64,000 nucleotides of DNA, taken from contig NC_015514.1 in the NCBI RefSeq assembly GCF_000212695.1, positions 3,286,001-3,350,000 of the forward strand. Direction: 5' to 3'. The stretch comes from Cellulomonas fimi ATCC 484 (GTDB lineage: Bacteria; Actinomycetota; Actinomycetes; Actinomycetales; Cellulomonadaceae). Below, piece after piece: positions 50,833 to 59,437 of this stretch (positions within the stretch are counted from its first letter, which is position 1; each line of letters begins with the position of its first letter). The notes below the pieces were generated by a model. That model had not been told where the DNA came from. It made no database searches and saw only the letters and a list, made by a program, of their open reading frames with translations. The position numbers and the translations under genes were made by a program.

Positions 50833-51984
50833 ATGGCGCAGCGCATGATCTGGAACCAGACCGCCTACTTCGGGCCGGGAGCGGTCGACGTCATCCCCGA
50901 CGAGCTCCGCCGTCGCGGGTTCCGCAAGGCGCTCGTCGCGAGTGACCAGGCACTTGTGGACACGGGCGTGACGGCGCGCGTCACCTCGCTCCTGGACAGG
51001 GCAGAGTTCGCCTACGAGGTCTACAGCGACGTCCTGCCGAACCCGCCGATCGAGAACGTCCAGGCGGGCGTCGCGGCGTTCGCCGCCGCCGGCGCCGACG
51101 TGCTGATCGCGGTGGGCGGCGGCTCGCCGCAGGACACCTGCAAGGCGATCGGCATCATCACCGCCAACCCCGAGTTCTCCGACGTTCGGTCGCTCGAGGG
51201 CGTCGCGCCGACGAGGAATCCCTCGGTGCCGATCATCGCGGTCCCCACGACCGCGGGTACCGCGTCCGAGACGACGATCAACTACGTCATCACCGACGTC
51301 GAGCGGCAGCGCAAGTTCGTCTGCGTCGACCCGCACGACATCCCGGTCCTCGCGGTCGTGGACCCGCAGATGATGGCGACGGCACCGCGCGCGCTCAAGG
51401 TCGCGACCGGCCTCGACGCCCTGACCCACGCCATCGAGGGATACACGACCAAGGGCGCATGGGAGCTCTCGGACCTGTTCCACCTCAAGGCGATCCAGAT
51501 CATCGCCGGAGCACTCGCCGACGCCGCCGACGGCGACGAGGCGGCCGCCGACCGCATGGCACTCGGACAGTACGTCGCCGGCATGGGCTACTCGAACGTC
51601 GGACTCGGGCTCGTGCACGCGATGGCTCATCCGCTGGGCGCCATGTACGGCGCACCGCACGGCGTCGCGAACGGCATTCTGCTCGCACCCGTCATGGCAT
51701 TCAACGCCGCTGCATCGGGCGAGAAGTACCGCGACATCGCCGCGGCGTTCTCCATCCCGAATGCTGATGCCATGCCGCTCGAGCGCGCTCGCGAGGCGGC
51801 TGTCGACGCCGTCGCCGACCTCACACGCCATCTGGGGAACCCGACCTCGATCACCGATGTCGGGGCCTGCGCTGCCGACATCCCTGCGCTGGCCCAGGCG
51901 GCGTTCGACGACGTGTGCGCGGGGGGCAACCCTCGCGAGGCGTCCGTCGCCGAGATCGAGGCGCTGTACCGCTCGCTGCTGTGA
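50833..51984 (+). CDS. fucO: lactaldehyde reductase (iron-containing alcohol dehydrogenase)
   Basis: A 383-residue group III iron alcohol dehydrogenase that reduces L-lactaldehyde to 1,2-propanediol with NADH. NAD-binding GGGSPQDTCKAIGI near 97, PTTAGTASETT near 140, and metal ligands in DALTHAIEGYTT (His), GLVHAMAHPLGAMYGAPHGVANGILL (His residues). Length equals E. coli FucO (382 aa). ATG at 50833 follows GAGGAG. It provides the fermentative outlet for lactaldehyde made by the rhamnulose-1-phosphate aldolase gene downstream. Confidence 0.92.
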   Translation: MAQRMIWNQTAYFGPGAVDVIPDELRRRGFRKALVASDQALVDTGVTARVTSLLDRAEFAYEVYSDVLPNPPIENVQAGVAAFAAAGADVLIAVGGGSPQDTCKAIGIITANPEFSDVRSLEGVAPTRNPSVPIIAVPTTAGTASETTINYVITDVERQRKFVCVDPHDIPVLAVVDPQMMATAPRALKVATGLDALTHAIEGYTTKGAWELSDLFHLKAIQIIAGALADAADGDEAAADRMALGQYVAGMGYSNVGLGLVHAMAHPLGAMYGAPHGVANGILLAPVMAFNAAASGEKYRDIAAAFSIPNADAMPLERAREAAVDAVADLTRHLGNPTSITDVGACAADIPALAQAAFDDVCAGGNPREASVAEIEALYRSLL

Positions 51985-51989
51985 CCCGA

Positions 51990-52021
51990 CAGAGGGCGCG
52001 GGCGATCGCCCGCGCCCTCTG
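51990..52021 (+). terminator. perfect palindromic terminator after fucO
   Basis: A 16-bp arm inverted repeat, CAGAGGGCGCGGGCGA and its exact complement with essentially no loop, 5 bases after the fucO stop. The hairpin will use the central bases as loop. Confidence 0.8.
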
Positions 52022-52103
52022 CGGGACGGACCCGGCGGGTGGACTGCATCCGCACCCTGCGCCCCGTCACGCCTCGGCGATGGCGGAGCGTGTGCGCAGC
52101 GAC

Positions 52104-52490
52104 CTACGGCGCCGTTCGCTGCGCACACTCGACGGCGAGGACGTGTGCGGCCGTACCCATCGAGCTCGCGGCCGCCGCCGCGCCGTCGTGCCCCTTCGCG
52201 GTCTCGACGACCGCCTCGATGACGAACCAGACGGCGAGCTCCGCGTACTCGACACAGTCGGTGGGAGTCAGATCGACCGCGACACCGCCGTGCGCGTCGA
52301 TGGCGCTCAACCACGAGTCGAGCGCTTCGGCTACGGGCGCAAGACGAGCGGTCGTCGCCTCGTCGGCCGGTGCCGAGCGAGCGAGGGCGTCGACCGCGCT
52401 CGGAAGGTCGTCGCGAACCGCGACCAGGAACCGGAACGTCTCCGCTCGAAAGGCCTCGACGGCCAATAGCAGTGTCGATTCGCTCGTCAA
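52104..52490 (-). CDS. hypothetical protein
   Basis: About 128 residues in an open minus-strand frame with normal codon bias. The sequence is helical and acidic: LLLAVEAFRAETFRFLVAVRDDLPSAVDALAR, then APVAEALDSWLSAIDAHGGVAVDL, CVEYAELAVWFVIEAVVETAKGHDGAAAAASSMGTAAHVLAVE. No family recognised. Start is unclear: TTG at 52490 has AGGAGGG only two bases upstream, and no ATG or GTG in frame lies nearby. The frame is open to 52679, across the promoter of the aldolase gene, so longer versions are less likely. It is antisense to nothing and sits alone between fucO and the aldolase gene. Confidence 0.5.
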   Translation of the reverse strand: MTSESTLLLAVEAFRAETFRFLVAVRDDLPSAVDALARSAPADEATTARLAPVAEALDSWLSAIDAHGGVAVDLTPTDCVEYAELAVWFVIEAVVETAKGHDGAAAAASSMGTAAHVLAVECAQRTAP

Positions 52491-52626
52491 GCCCTCCTGG
52501 GGTCGTGACGAAACCGCACGGACTCCCCCGTTCGCGCCGTCATGGACGCATGGTCGGACGGCCGCGTGGAGGATGTCAGGTCCCTTAGGGGCCGCGGAAA
52601 GGGCAGACCGGGGTCGCTCTGTGGCT

Positions 52627-52667
52627 TGACCCAGGACGAAGGTCCCCCTTAGCCTGAATCGATTCGT
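52627..52667 (+). promoter_or_regulatory. promoter and LacI-type operator for the aldolase/dehydrogenase gene
   Basis: A -35 TTGACC (52627-52632), 18 bases, -10 TAGCCT (52651-52656), then the operator TGAATCGATTCG (52656-52667) covering the start of transcription, one mismatch from the fucO site. The gene starts at 52691. Confidence 0.75.
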
Positions 52668-52690
52668 GCTCCCGCTCAAGGAAGACGGCG

Positions 52691-54745
52691 ATGTCGAACT
52701 CTGTGGTCTCCGACCTGGTCAACCGCTCCAACCGGCTGGGCTCCGACCCGCGCGTGACCAATTACGCCGGCGGGAACACCTCCGCCAAGGGGGTCGCGAC
52801 CGACCCCGTGACCGGCCAGGACGTCGAGCTCCTGTGGGTCAAGGGCTCCGGGGGCGACCTGGGGACGCTCACGCCGAAGAACCTCGCGGTGCTGCGGCTG
52901 GACCGGCTGCGCGCCCTGGTCGACGTCTACCCGGGCGTGGACCGCGAGGACGAGATGGTCGCGGCGTTCGACTACTGCCTGCACGGCAAGGGCGGTGCCG
53001 CGCCGTCGATCGACACCGCGATGCACGGCCTGGTCGACGCCGCGCACGTCGACCACCTGCACCCCGACGCAGGGATCGCGATCGCGACCGCGGCCGACGG
53101 TGAGGAGCTCACGCACGAGATCTTCGGCGACTCCGTCGTGTGGGTGCCGTGGCGCCGGCCGGGGTTCCAGCTCGGGCTCGACATCGCCGAGATCCAGGCG
53201 AAGAACCCGCAGGCCATCGGCTGCGTGCTCGGCGGGCACGGCATCACCGCGTGGGGAGACACGTCGGCCGAGGCCGAGCAGCGGTCGCTCGAGATCATCC
53301 GTTCCGCCGAGGCGTACATCGAGGAGCGCACGCGCGCGCTCGCCGCCGAGGGCGGCCACCCGTTCGGGGCGGTCGTCCCGGGCTTCGAGCCGCTGCCCGA
53401 GGCCGAGCGCCGGGAGCGGGCCGCCGCGCTCGCGCCCGTGATCCGCGGGATCGCGTCCGCCGACCGCCCGCAGGTCGGCCACTTCACGGACTCCGACGTC
53501 GTGCTCGACCTCCTGTCCCGCGAGAAGCTCGCGCCGCTGGCCGCGCTCGGCACGTCCTGCCCGGACCACTTCCTGCGCACCAAGGTGTCGCCGCTCGTGG
53601 TCGACCTGCCCGCGACGGCACCCGTCGAGGACGTGGTCGCGCGCCTGCGCTCGCTGCACTCCGAGTACCGCCAGGCGTACCAGGCGTACTACGACCGGCA
53701 CGCGACCCCCGACAGCCCGGCGATCCGCGGTGCCGACCCCGCGATCGTGCTCGTGCCCGGCGTCGGGATGTTCTCGTTCGGCAAGGACAAGCAGACCGCG
53801 CGCGTCGCCGGCGAGTTCTACGTCAACGCGATCAACGTCATGCGCGGGGCCGAGGCGATCTCGACCTACCGGCCCATCGACGAGGCCGAGAAGTTCCGCA
53901 TCGAGTACTGGGCGCTCGAGGAGGCCAAGCTCCAGCGCATGCCCGCGCCCAAGCCGCTCGCCACGCGCGTCGCGCTCGTCACCGGCGCCGGGTCCGGCAT
54001 CGGACGGGCCATCGCCGAGCGGCTCGCGGCCGAGGGGGCGTGCGTCGTGATCGCCGACCTCAACCTGGCGGGGGCGCAGGAGGTCGCGGACGCGCTCGGC
54101 GGGCCCGACGTCGCCGTCGCGGTCGAGGCCGACGTGACCTCGGAGCAGGCCGTCGCGGCGCTCGTCCGCGAGACCGTGCTGGCGTTCGGCGGCGTCGACC
54201 TGGTCGTGAACAACGCCGGGCTGTCGATCTCCAAGCCGCTGCTGGAGACCACGGTCAAGGACTGGGACCTGCAGCACGACGTCATGGCCCGCGGCTCGTT
54301 CCTCGTCGCCCGCGAGGCCGCGCGCGCCATGATCGCGCAGGGGCTCGGCGGCGACATCGTCTACATCGCGTCGAAGAACTCGCTGTTCGCCGGCCCGAAC
54401 AACATCGCCTACTCCGCGACCAAGGCCGACCAGGCGCACCAGGTCCGGCTGCTCGCCGCCGAGCTCGGCGAGCACGGCATCCGCGTCAACGGCGTCAACC
54501 CCGACGGGGTCGTGCGCGGGTCCGGCATCTTCGCGGGCGGCTGGGGTGCGCAGCGCGCGGCCGTCTACGGCGTGCCCGAGTCCGAGCTCGGCGCGTACTA
54601 CGCGCAGCGCACGCTGCTCAAGCGCGAGGTCCTGCCGGAGCACGTCGCCGCGGCGGTCTTCGCCCTGACGGGCCCCGACCTCGTCCAGACCACGGGCCTG
54701 CACGTCCCGGTCGACTCCGGCGTGGCGGCGGCGTTCCTCCGATGA
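52691..54745 (+). CDS. rhaEW: bifunctional rhamnulose-1-phosphate aldolase / L-lactaldehyde dehydrogenase
   Basis: A 684-residue two-domain enzyme. Residues 1-410 are a class II aldolase domain (YAGGNTSAKG, VKGSGGDLGTL, HVDHLHPDAGIAIATA with the metal histidines, LGGHGITAWGDT) that splits L-rhamnulose 1-phosphate into dihydroxyacetone phosphate and L-lactaldehyde. Residues 425-684 are a short-chain dehydrogenase (VTGAGSGIGRAIAERL, VNNAGLS, ASKNS, YSATK) that oxidises lactaldehyde to L-lactate. The fusion (RhaE-RhaW) is a known actinobacterial and Bacillus form. ATG follows AAGGAAGACGGCG. LacI operator upstream; L-lactate dehydrogenase-type gene downstream. Confidence 0.93.
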   Translation: MSNSVVSDLVNRSNRLGSDPRVTNYAGGNTSAKGVATDPVTGQDVELLWVKGSGGDLGTLTPKNLAVLRLDRLRALVDVYPGVDREDEMVAAFDYCLHGKGGAAPSIDTAMHGLVDAAHVDHLHPDAGIAIATAADGEELTHEIFGDSVVWVPWRRPGFQLGLDIAEIQAKNPQAIGCVLGGHGITAWGDTSAEAEQRSLEIIRSAEAYIEERTRALAAEGGHPFGAVVPGFEPLPEAERRERAAALAPVIRGIASADRPQVGHFTDSDVVLDLLSREKLAPLAALGTSCPDHFLRTKVSPLVVDLPATAPVEDVVARLRSLHSEYRQAYQAYYDRHATPDSPAIRGADPAIVLVPGVGMFSFGKDKQTARVAGEFYVNAINVMRGAEAISTYRPIDEAEKFRIEYWALEEAKLQRMPAPKPLATRVALVTGAGSGIGRAIAERLAAEGACVVIADLNLAGAQEVADALGGPDVAVAVEADVTSEQAVAALVRETVLAFGGVDLVVNNAGLSISKPLLETTVKDWDLQHDVMARGSFLVAREAARAMIAQGLGGDIVYIASKNSLFAGPNNIAYSATKADQAHQVRLLAAELGEHGIRVNGVNPDGVVRGSGIFAGGWGAQRAAVYGVPESELGAYYAQRTLLKREVLPEHVAAAVFALTGPDLVQTTGLHVPVDSGVAAAFLR

Positions 54746-54786
54746 CCCCGCCCCGTCACCACCCTGCACGAGAAAGAAGCCCGATC

Positions 54787-55998
54787 GTGACCGACCGCCA
54801 GATCCCGAAGTGGTCCGAGCTCAAGCCGCTGCTGCGGGCCAAGCCGCTGCGTCTGAGCCCGACCGACAGGCGTCTGGAGGACGCACTGACCATCGGGGAC
54901 CTCCGTACGGTCGCCCGCAAGCGCACGCCGCGATCGGTCTTCGACTACACGGACGGCGCCGCCGAGGGCGAGATCAGCCTGCGTCGGGCTCGGTCGCTCT
55001 TCCGGAACCTCGAGTTCCGGCCGTCGATCCTGCACGACGTCTCCGGCATCGACACCACGACGACGATGCTCGGCAAGCCGTCGTCCGTGCCGTTCTCGTT
55101 CGCGCCGACCGGATTCACCCGGATGATGCATCATGAGGGTGAGCGAGCCGTGGTGCGGGTCGCCGAGCGGCGCGGCATCCCCTATGCCCTCTCCACGATG
55201 GGCACGACGTCGATCGAGGAGGTCGCCAAGGCTGCGCCTGACGCGCGCAAGTGGTTCCAGCTGTACGTCTGGAAGGACCGGTCCGCGGGCGAGGACCTCA
55301 TGGCCCGCGCGAAGGCCGCGGGCTTCGAGGCGCTGCAGCTCACGGTCGACGTCCCGGTCGCGGGAGCCCGGCTCCGCGACGCCCGCAACGGCTTCTCGAT
55401 CCCCCCGGCGCTCACGGTCAAGACCGTGCTCGACGCCGGGATGCATCCCGCGTGGTGGATCAACCTCCTGACGACGGAACCGCTGAAGTTCGCGTCTCTC
55501 TCCACCTGGGACGGCACCGTCGCCGAGCTGCTCGACAAGCTGTTCGACCCGTCGATGACGATCGCGGACCTGGAGTGGCTGCGCGCCTCGTGGGACGGGC
55601 CCCTGATCATCAAGGGCATCCAGACGGTCGACGACGCGCGCCGTGTGGTCGATGCGGGAGCCGACGCCATCGTGCTGTCGAACCACGGTGGACGGCAGCT
55701 CGACCGGGCTCCCGTCCCGGTCCGGCTCCTGCCGGACGTCGCGGAGGCGATCGACGGGCGCGCCGAGGTCTGGGTCGACACGGGGATCATGTCGGGCGCC
55801 GACGTCGTCGCGGCCCTGGCGCTCGGTGCCGACGCGACGATGGTCGGCCGCGCCTACCTGTACGGCCTCATGGCCGGTGGTGAGCGCGGCGTCGACCGAG
55901 CGGCGGAGATCCTGAGCCGGGAGGTTCGCCGCACCATGGCGCTCCTCGGCGTGAGCAGCGTGTCCGAGCTCGGGCCGCAGCACGTCCGGCTCCCCTGA
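54787..55998 (+). CDS. lldD: FMN-dependent L-lactate dehydrogenase / alpha-hydroxy acid oxidase
   Basis: A 403-residue FMN TIM-barrel enzyme oxidising L-2-hydroxy acids to 2-oxo acids. KRTPRSVFDYTDGAAEGE opens the domain; FSFAPTGFTRMMHHEGE, KWFQLYVWKDRSAGEDL and LQLTVDVPVAGARLRDARNG bind FMN and substrate. The catalytic His and Arg are in IVLSNHGGRQLDRAP, followed by GIMSGADVVAALALGADATMVGRAYLYG. GTG at 54787, 41 bases after the aldolase gene. In this context it would turn the L-lactate made from rhamnose into pyruvate. Confidence 0.9.
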   Translation: MTDRQIPKWSELKPLLRAKPLRLSPTDRRLEDALTIGDLRTVARKRTPRSVFDYTDGAAEGEISLRRARSLFRNLEFRPSILHDVSGIDTTTTMLGKPSSVPFSFAPTGFTRMMHHEGERAVVRVAERRGIPYALSTMGTTSIEEVAKAAPDARKWFQLYVWKDRSAGEDLMARAKAAGFEALQLTVDVPVAGARLRDARNGFSIPPALTVKTVLDAGMHPAWWINLLTTEPLKFASLSTWDGTVAELLDKLFDPSMTIADLEWLRASWDGPLIIKGIQTVDDARRVVDAGADAIVLSNHGGRQLDRAPVPVRLLPDVAEAIDGRAEVWVDTGIMSGADVVAALALGADATMVGRAYLYGLMAGGERGVDRAAEILSREVRRTMALLGVSSVSELGPQHVRLP

Positions 55999-56019
55999 CC
56001 CGCCCTCCTGCTTGAATCC

Positions 56020-56046
56020 TTACAAGCGACTCCGTCCGGCCGATAG
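56020..56046 (+). promoter_or_regulatory. flagellar sigma (FliA/WhiG-type) promoter-like sequence
   Basis: TTACAAG at 56020-56026 and GCCGATAG at 56039-56046, close to the consensus TAAA, about 15 bases, GCCGATAA of sigma-28 promoters. Here TACA is separated from GCCGATAG by 14 bases. It lies 78 bases before the chemoreceptor gene, a class of gene normally under this sigma factor. Confidence 0.6.
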
Positions 56047-56123
56047 GAACGACGAGTAGCGCGTGTCGCGACGAGCGACGGTGCCGTCAGACCGACCCGC
56101 GCCTGCATGTAGAGCGAGGATCG

Positions 56124-57332
56124 ATGCCGACGGCCAACGCGACGACCGACAGCACACCACCCGGTGGCGGGACACCGGCGCAGCCCAGCGGGAGCAAGTC
56201 GACGCCACGCACCTCGCGACGTCGCCGTCCACGCGTCACCACGGCGTTGGTCTCCTCCGCCGCGTGGGTGGTCGCCGCAGCGGCGGCAGTCGTCCTCGTG
56301 CCCGCCATCAGCAACAACCACCTCGTGTCCGCGGGCGTCCTCATCCTCGGCGTGGCTGCGTCCGCGACGTCGTCCCTGCTCGTCGGCCTCCGCATCGAAC
56401 GCGACGTGCGAGACATCGCACGGTACGTCCGTGCTCCTCGCCCCCCGGGGGCCGGCCGCCTGACACCGGCGTTCCGTGAGACCCAGGCCTGCGCGTCCGC
56501 GGTAGAGACCGTCATCGACGACGCCGCAGGGCGGTCGGCCGGTCTCGCCGATGCCGCGGCTGCTCTCGGTGCAGGCCTCGACGGCCTCGCCGACGCCGGG
56601 CGAAGTGTCTCGATGCGTTCTGCCGGGGTCAGCGGGCATGCGGCGGATGTGGCCGACGCCGCCGGGCGCGTCTCCGCGAGCATCCAGTCGGTCTCGGTCG
56701 CTACTGGGCAGATGACCTCAGCGATCGCGGAGATCGCCGAGAGCGCCAGCAAGGCGTCCCACGTCGCCCAGGTGGCGTCCGGGATGACGACTCAGGGCAT
56801 CGCGACGGTCAGTCGCCTGACCGACTCGTCCGAGGAGATCGGCAAGGTTCTCAAGCTGATCACCTCGATCGCGGAGCAGACGAATCTCCTCGCCCTCAAC
56901 GCCACGATCGAGGCCGCTCGCGCCGGTGACGCCGGCAAGGGCTTCGCGGTGGTCGCCGGCGAGGTCAAGGAGCTTGCGCAGAGCACGGCTCAGGCGACGG
57001 AGGGGATCGCCCGGCAGGTGGAGGCGATCCTCAGCGACGTCGCGACGACCCAGACCGCGATCACGAGCGTGAACGAGGTGATCGACGAGATCACCGAGTA
57101 CCAGGCGACGATCGCGGCCGCGGTCGAGGAGCAGAGCGCTACTACCCGTGCGATCGCGGACGGAGTCGCCGACGCCGCTGCCGCCTCGGACGAGATCGCG
57201 TCGACGATCACCGGAGTCGCGACGGCGACGCGAGAGGCAGCTGAACTGTTGGCCACGCTCCAGGACTCCGGCCAGCACGTGGGCGTCACCTTCGGCGCCC
57301 TGCATGGTCGAATCGCTCAGCTCTCGGCGTAG
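56124..57332 (+). CDS. methyl-accepting chemotaxis protein without external sensor domain
   Basis: A 402-residue chemoreceptor. After a Pro/Ser-rich basic N terminus (40 residues) two hydrophobic helices ([18 protein letters not shown] and [22 protein letters not shown]) are separated by only a few residues, so no periplasmic ligand domain exists and HAMP is not evident. The signalling coiled coil follows, with the hairpin tip [45 protein letters not shown], which is fully conserved. It must sense a cytoplasmic or membrane-energy signal or pair with another protein. GAGGA precedes the ATG. Confidence 0.9.
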   Translation: MPTANATTDSTPPGGGTPAQPSGSKSTPRTSRRRRPRVTTALVSSAAWVVAAAAAVVLVPAISNNHLVSAGVLILGVAASATSSLLVGLRIERDVRDIARYVRAPRPPGAGRLTPAFRETQACASAVETVIDDAAGRSAGLADAAAALGAGLDGLADAGRSVSMRSAGVSGHAADVADAAGRVSASIQSVSVATGQMTSAIAEIAESASKASHVAQVASGMTTQGIATVSRLTDSSEEIGKVLKLITSIAEQTNLLALNATIEAARAGDAGKGFAVVAGEVKELAQSTAQATEGIARQVEAILSDVATTQTAITSVNEVIDEITEYQATIAAAVEEQSATTRAIADGVADAAAASDEIASTITGVATATREAAELLATLQDSGQHVGVTFGALHGRIAQLSA

Positions 57333-57390
57333 CCGAGGCTCGAAGCCCGAGCGTTCGCGGCGGCACCGTCGCCCGGCGGGCCGTCACGTC

Positions 57391-57434
57391 GACAGCGAAG
57401 GGGCACGTCGGAGACGACGCGCCCCTTCGCTGTC
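57391..57434. terminator. hairpin between chemoreceptor and MFS genes
   Basis: Perfect 14-bp arms GACAGCGAAGGGGC (57391-57404) and its complement (57421-57434) with a 16-base loop, between the convergent chemoreceptor and transporter genes (the latter ends at 57436). Acts in both directions. Confidence 0.82.
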
Positions 57435-57435
57435 C

Positions 57436-58647
57436 TCACTGCTGGCCGCCGCCTCGGCTGGGCAGGACGACGAGAACGCCGACGACCGCAGCGGCCACAG
57501 CGACGCAGCCGACGGCCGCCGTCAGTCCGCCGACGGCGGCCGCCAGCGCACCCATCACGAGCGGGGTCAGGAATTGGCCGCCGAAGAAGGCCGACTGCCA
57601 CAGGCCCGTCGATCGGCCTCGCTCATCGAAGCGGACGTTGGACAGCGCCCAGGTGACGAGCGACGGCAGCAGGAGGCCGGAGCCTGCCGACGCGATGATC
57701 GCACCGACCACGACGCCAGCGACTCCCGGGACAGCCCACACCGCCCCGAGGCCGATCGCCTGGAGCCCGAAGGCGATCGACAGCAACGCGCGCTTCGGGA
57801 AGGCCGACACGCGGGCGAACGCCAGCGCACCGCACGCGGTCGCGAGTGACGCCACCGCGGCCACAGCTCCGATCGTCCGTGTGTCGGACACCGCGACCCC
57901 CGCGCCGACCAGCAGGTAGCTGATCTCGATGATGAGGACGTAGAAGGTGAAGCCGCCGAAGAGCGTGACGACGAGCGGGAACGCGAGCTCCCGCCACGGC
58001 ACCCGCGCGCGCGACCGGTCTGCGGCCTCGGCCTCCGGTGCGGCGTCCGGTGACGGCTCCCACAGCGAGACGATCATCGGCACGGCGATGATCGCCCCGA
58101 CCGCGTAGACCCAGAACGGCGTGTGCCAGCCGCTGACACCGAGCGCGCCGCCGACCGCGATGAAGACGGTCGCGGCCAGCGTGGTCACCACGGTCTGCAG
58201 GCCCAGGTACGTGTTGCGCCGCTTCTCCTCGTGGAAGTAGTCGATGATCAGCGTCGTGCAGACGGTCATGATCGCCGCCTCGCACACGCCCACGAGAACT
58301 CGGCTGGCCAGGATCGCGTGCAGGTCGTCGAGCCAGACCGGCGCGGTCCCCGCGAGGGCGTAGGCGAACATCGCGACGACGAGCAGGGTCTTGCGTCCGA
58401 GCCGGTCGACGATCTGCCCGGCGAACGGGGCGAACAGAGCGATGACGAGCGCCGGCACCGCGACAACCATGGGGACGAGGACGTCGGCACCGGGGACGGC
58501 GGCGAACTCCTCCGAGAGCTGCGGAAGGATCGGCGTGAGGAGCACCGAGCCCAGGACCGGCATGCACGAGCCGGCGAGAAGCAGGACGGCCTGCCAGACG
58601 CCGGCCCGACGGACCGTGGGTGTGAGGGTGATGGAGCTGTTCGTCAT
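57436..58647 (-). CDS. MFS transporter
   Basis: A 403-residue major facilitator with twelve hydrophobic helices. The loop 2-3 motif is GQIVDRLGRKTLLVV (about residue 75) and the loop 8-9 counterpart is less conserved. ASRVLVGVCEAAIMTVCTTLIIDYF matches the helix 4 region. A polar central loop (EPSPDAAPEAEAADRSRARVP) divides the two halves. ATG at 58647 follows GGAGGT. It is downstream of the gentisate genes, so uptake of an aromatic acid is plausible, though drug-exporter relatives exist. Confidence 0.85.
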   Translation of the reverse strand: MTNSSITLTPTVRRAGVWQAVLLLAGSCMPVLGSVLLTPILPQLSEEFAAVPGADVLVPMVVAVPALVIALFAPFAGQIVDRLGRKTLLVVAMFAYALAGTAPVWLDDLHAILASRVLVGVCEAAIMTVCTTLIIDYFHEEKRRNTYLGLQTVVTTLAATVFIAVGGALGVSGWHTPFWVYAVGAIIAVPMIVSLWEPSPDAAPEAEAADRSRARVPWRELAFPLVVTLFGGFTFYVLIIEISYLLVGAGVAVSDTRTIGAVAAVASLATACGALAFARVSAFPKRALLSIAFGLQAIGLGAVWAVPGVAGVVVGAIIASAGSGLLLPSLVTWALSNVRFDERGRSTGLWQSAFFGGQFLTPLVMGALAAAVGGLTAAVGCVAVAAAVVGVLVVLPSRGGGQQ

Positions 58648-58906
58648 TGAACCTCCAGGTGGGTGGTGGCCCACGCGGTGCGTGCGTGAGCATCAGCGCG
58701 CGGTCGTGGCCAGCGGCGACCCACGCACGCCGTCGTGGACGTCGTGCTCGTGCCCTGGCCGCGACGCTGCGGCGGGACCATTCGAGGGCCGGCGGCCGCG
58801 GGCCGCAACGGGCGTTCTGGTGATGGTCGGCATCATCGGGACCGATCGCCGGCGAAGCTCGAACGGACCTCGCGTGCGCGTGTCGCCCTCGCGGCGACGC
58901 ACCGTC

Positions 58907-59434
58907 TCAGCCGGCCGCGACCGCCCGATACTGGGCCGGGACGTCGTCGATCCGCCCCCCGTGACCCAGCGCGAGTGCCGCACGCCACAGCAGTTGAGCA
59001 CGCGCCGGCACCGATGCCCTGAACGACGTCCGCGCGCCGTCGAGGTCGTTGAACGCGATCTCCCACGCGTCCGCGGGGAGGTCTCGCCACTCGACGTCGA
59101 GGTGGATCGCTGCGTGCTGGGCGAGGTTCCGCAGGGCCTGGGGCGGCAGCGTCGCCGTGAACGACTCGACCTCGTCCCGCTCGGCCGACGACGACCACAG
59201 CGGCTCGTAGTGTCCCGCGACGGCCCACTCCGTCCTCCGTGTCATCGACCTCGCGTCGAGTGCGACGTGCGCGACAAGACGCCGTCGTGTCCAGCCGGGC
59301 ACCGCGCTCGCTTCGTCGAGCGCTGCGTCGGGGACGCCCCGGAGCTGTCGCGCGTAGTACGCCTGAGCTCGACGGGCCAGCAACAGGTCGGCGCGGATCG
59401 TCGGGTCGTCCGTGCGGTCGGTCCGCGCCGGCAT
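58907..59434 (-). CDS. mycothiol-dependent maleylpyruvate isomerase family protein
   Basis: A 175-residue DinB-like protein of the MDMPI family. LLLARRAQAYYARQLRGVPDAALDEASAVPGWTRRRLVAHVALDARS is the family opening with the metal His in the HVALD segment; further His residues are in LAQHAAIHLDVEW. In actinobacteria it isomerises maleylpyruvate to fumarylpyruvate using mycothiol. At 175 residues it lacks most of the C-terminal domain of the usual 240-residue enzymes. It starts 3 bases after the gentisate dioxygenase stop, which supports this role. Confidence 0.83.
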   Translation of the reverse strand: MPARTDRTDDPTIRADLLLARRAQAYYARQLRGVPDAALDEASAVPGWTRRRLVAHVALDARSMTRRTEWAVAGHYEPLWSSSAERDEVESFTATLPPQALRNLAQHAAIHLDVEWRDLPADAWEIAFNDLDGARTSFRASVPARAQLLWRAALALGHGGRIDDVPAQYRAVAAG

Positions 59435-59437
59435 GGG

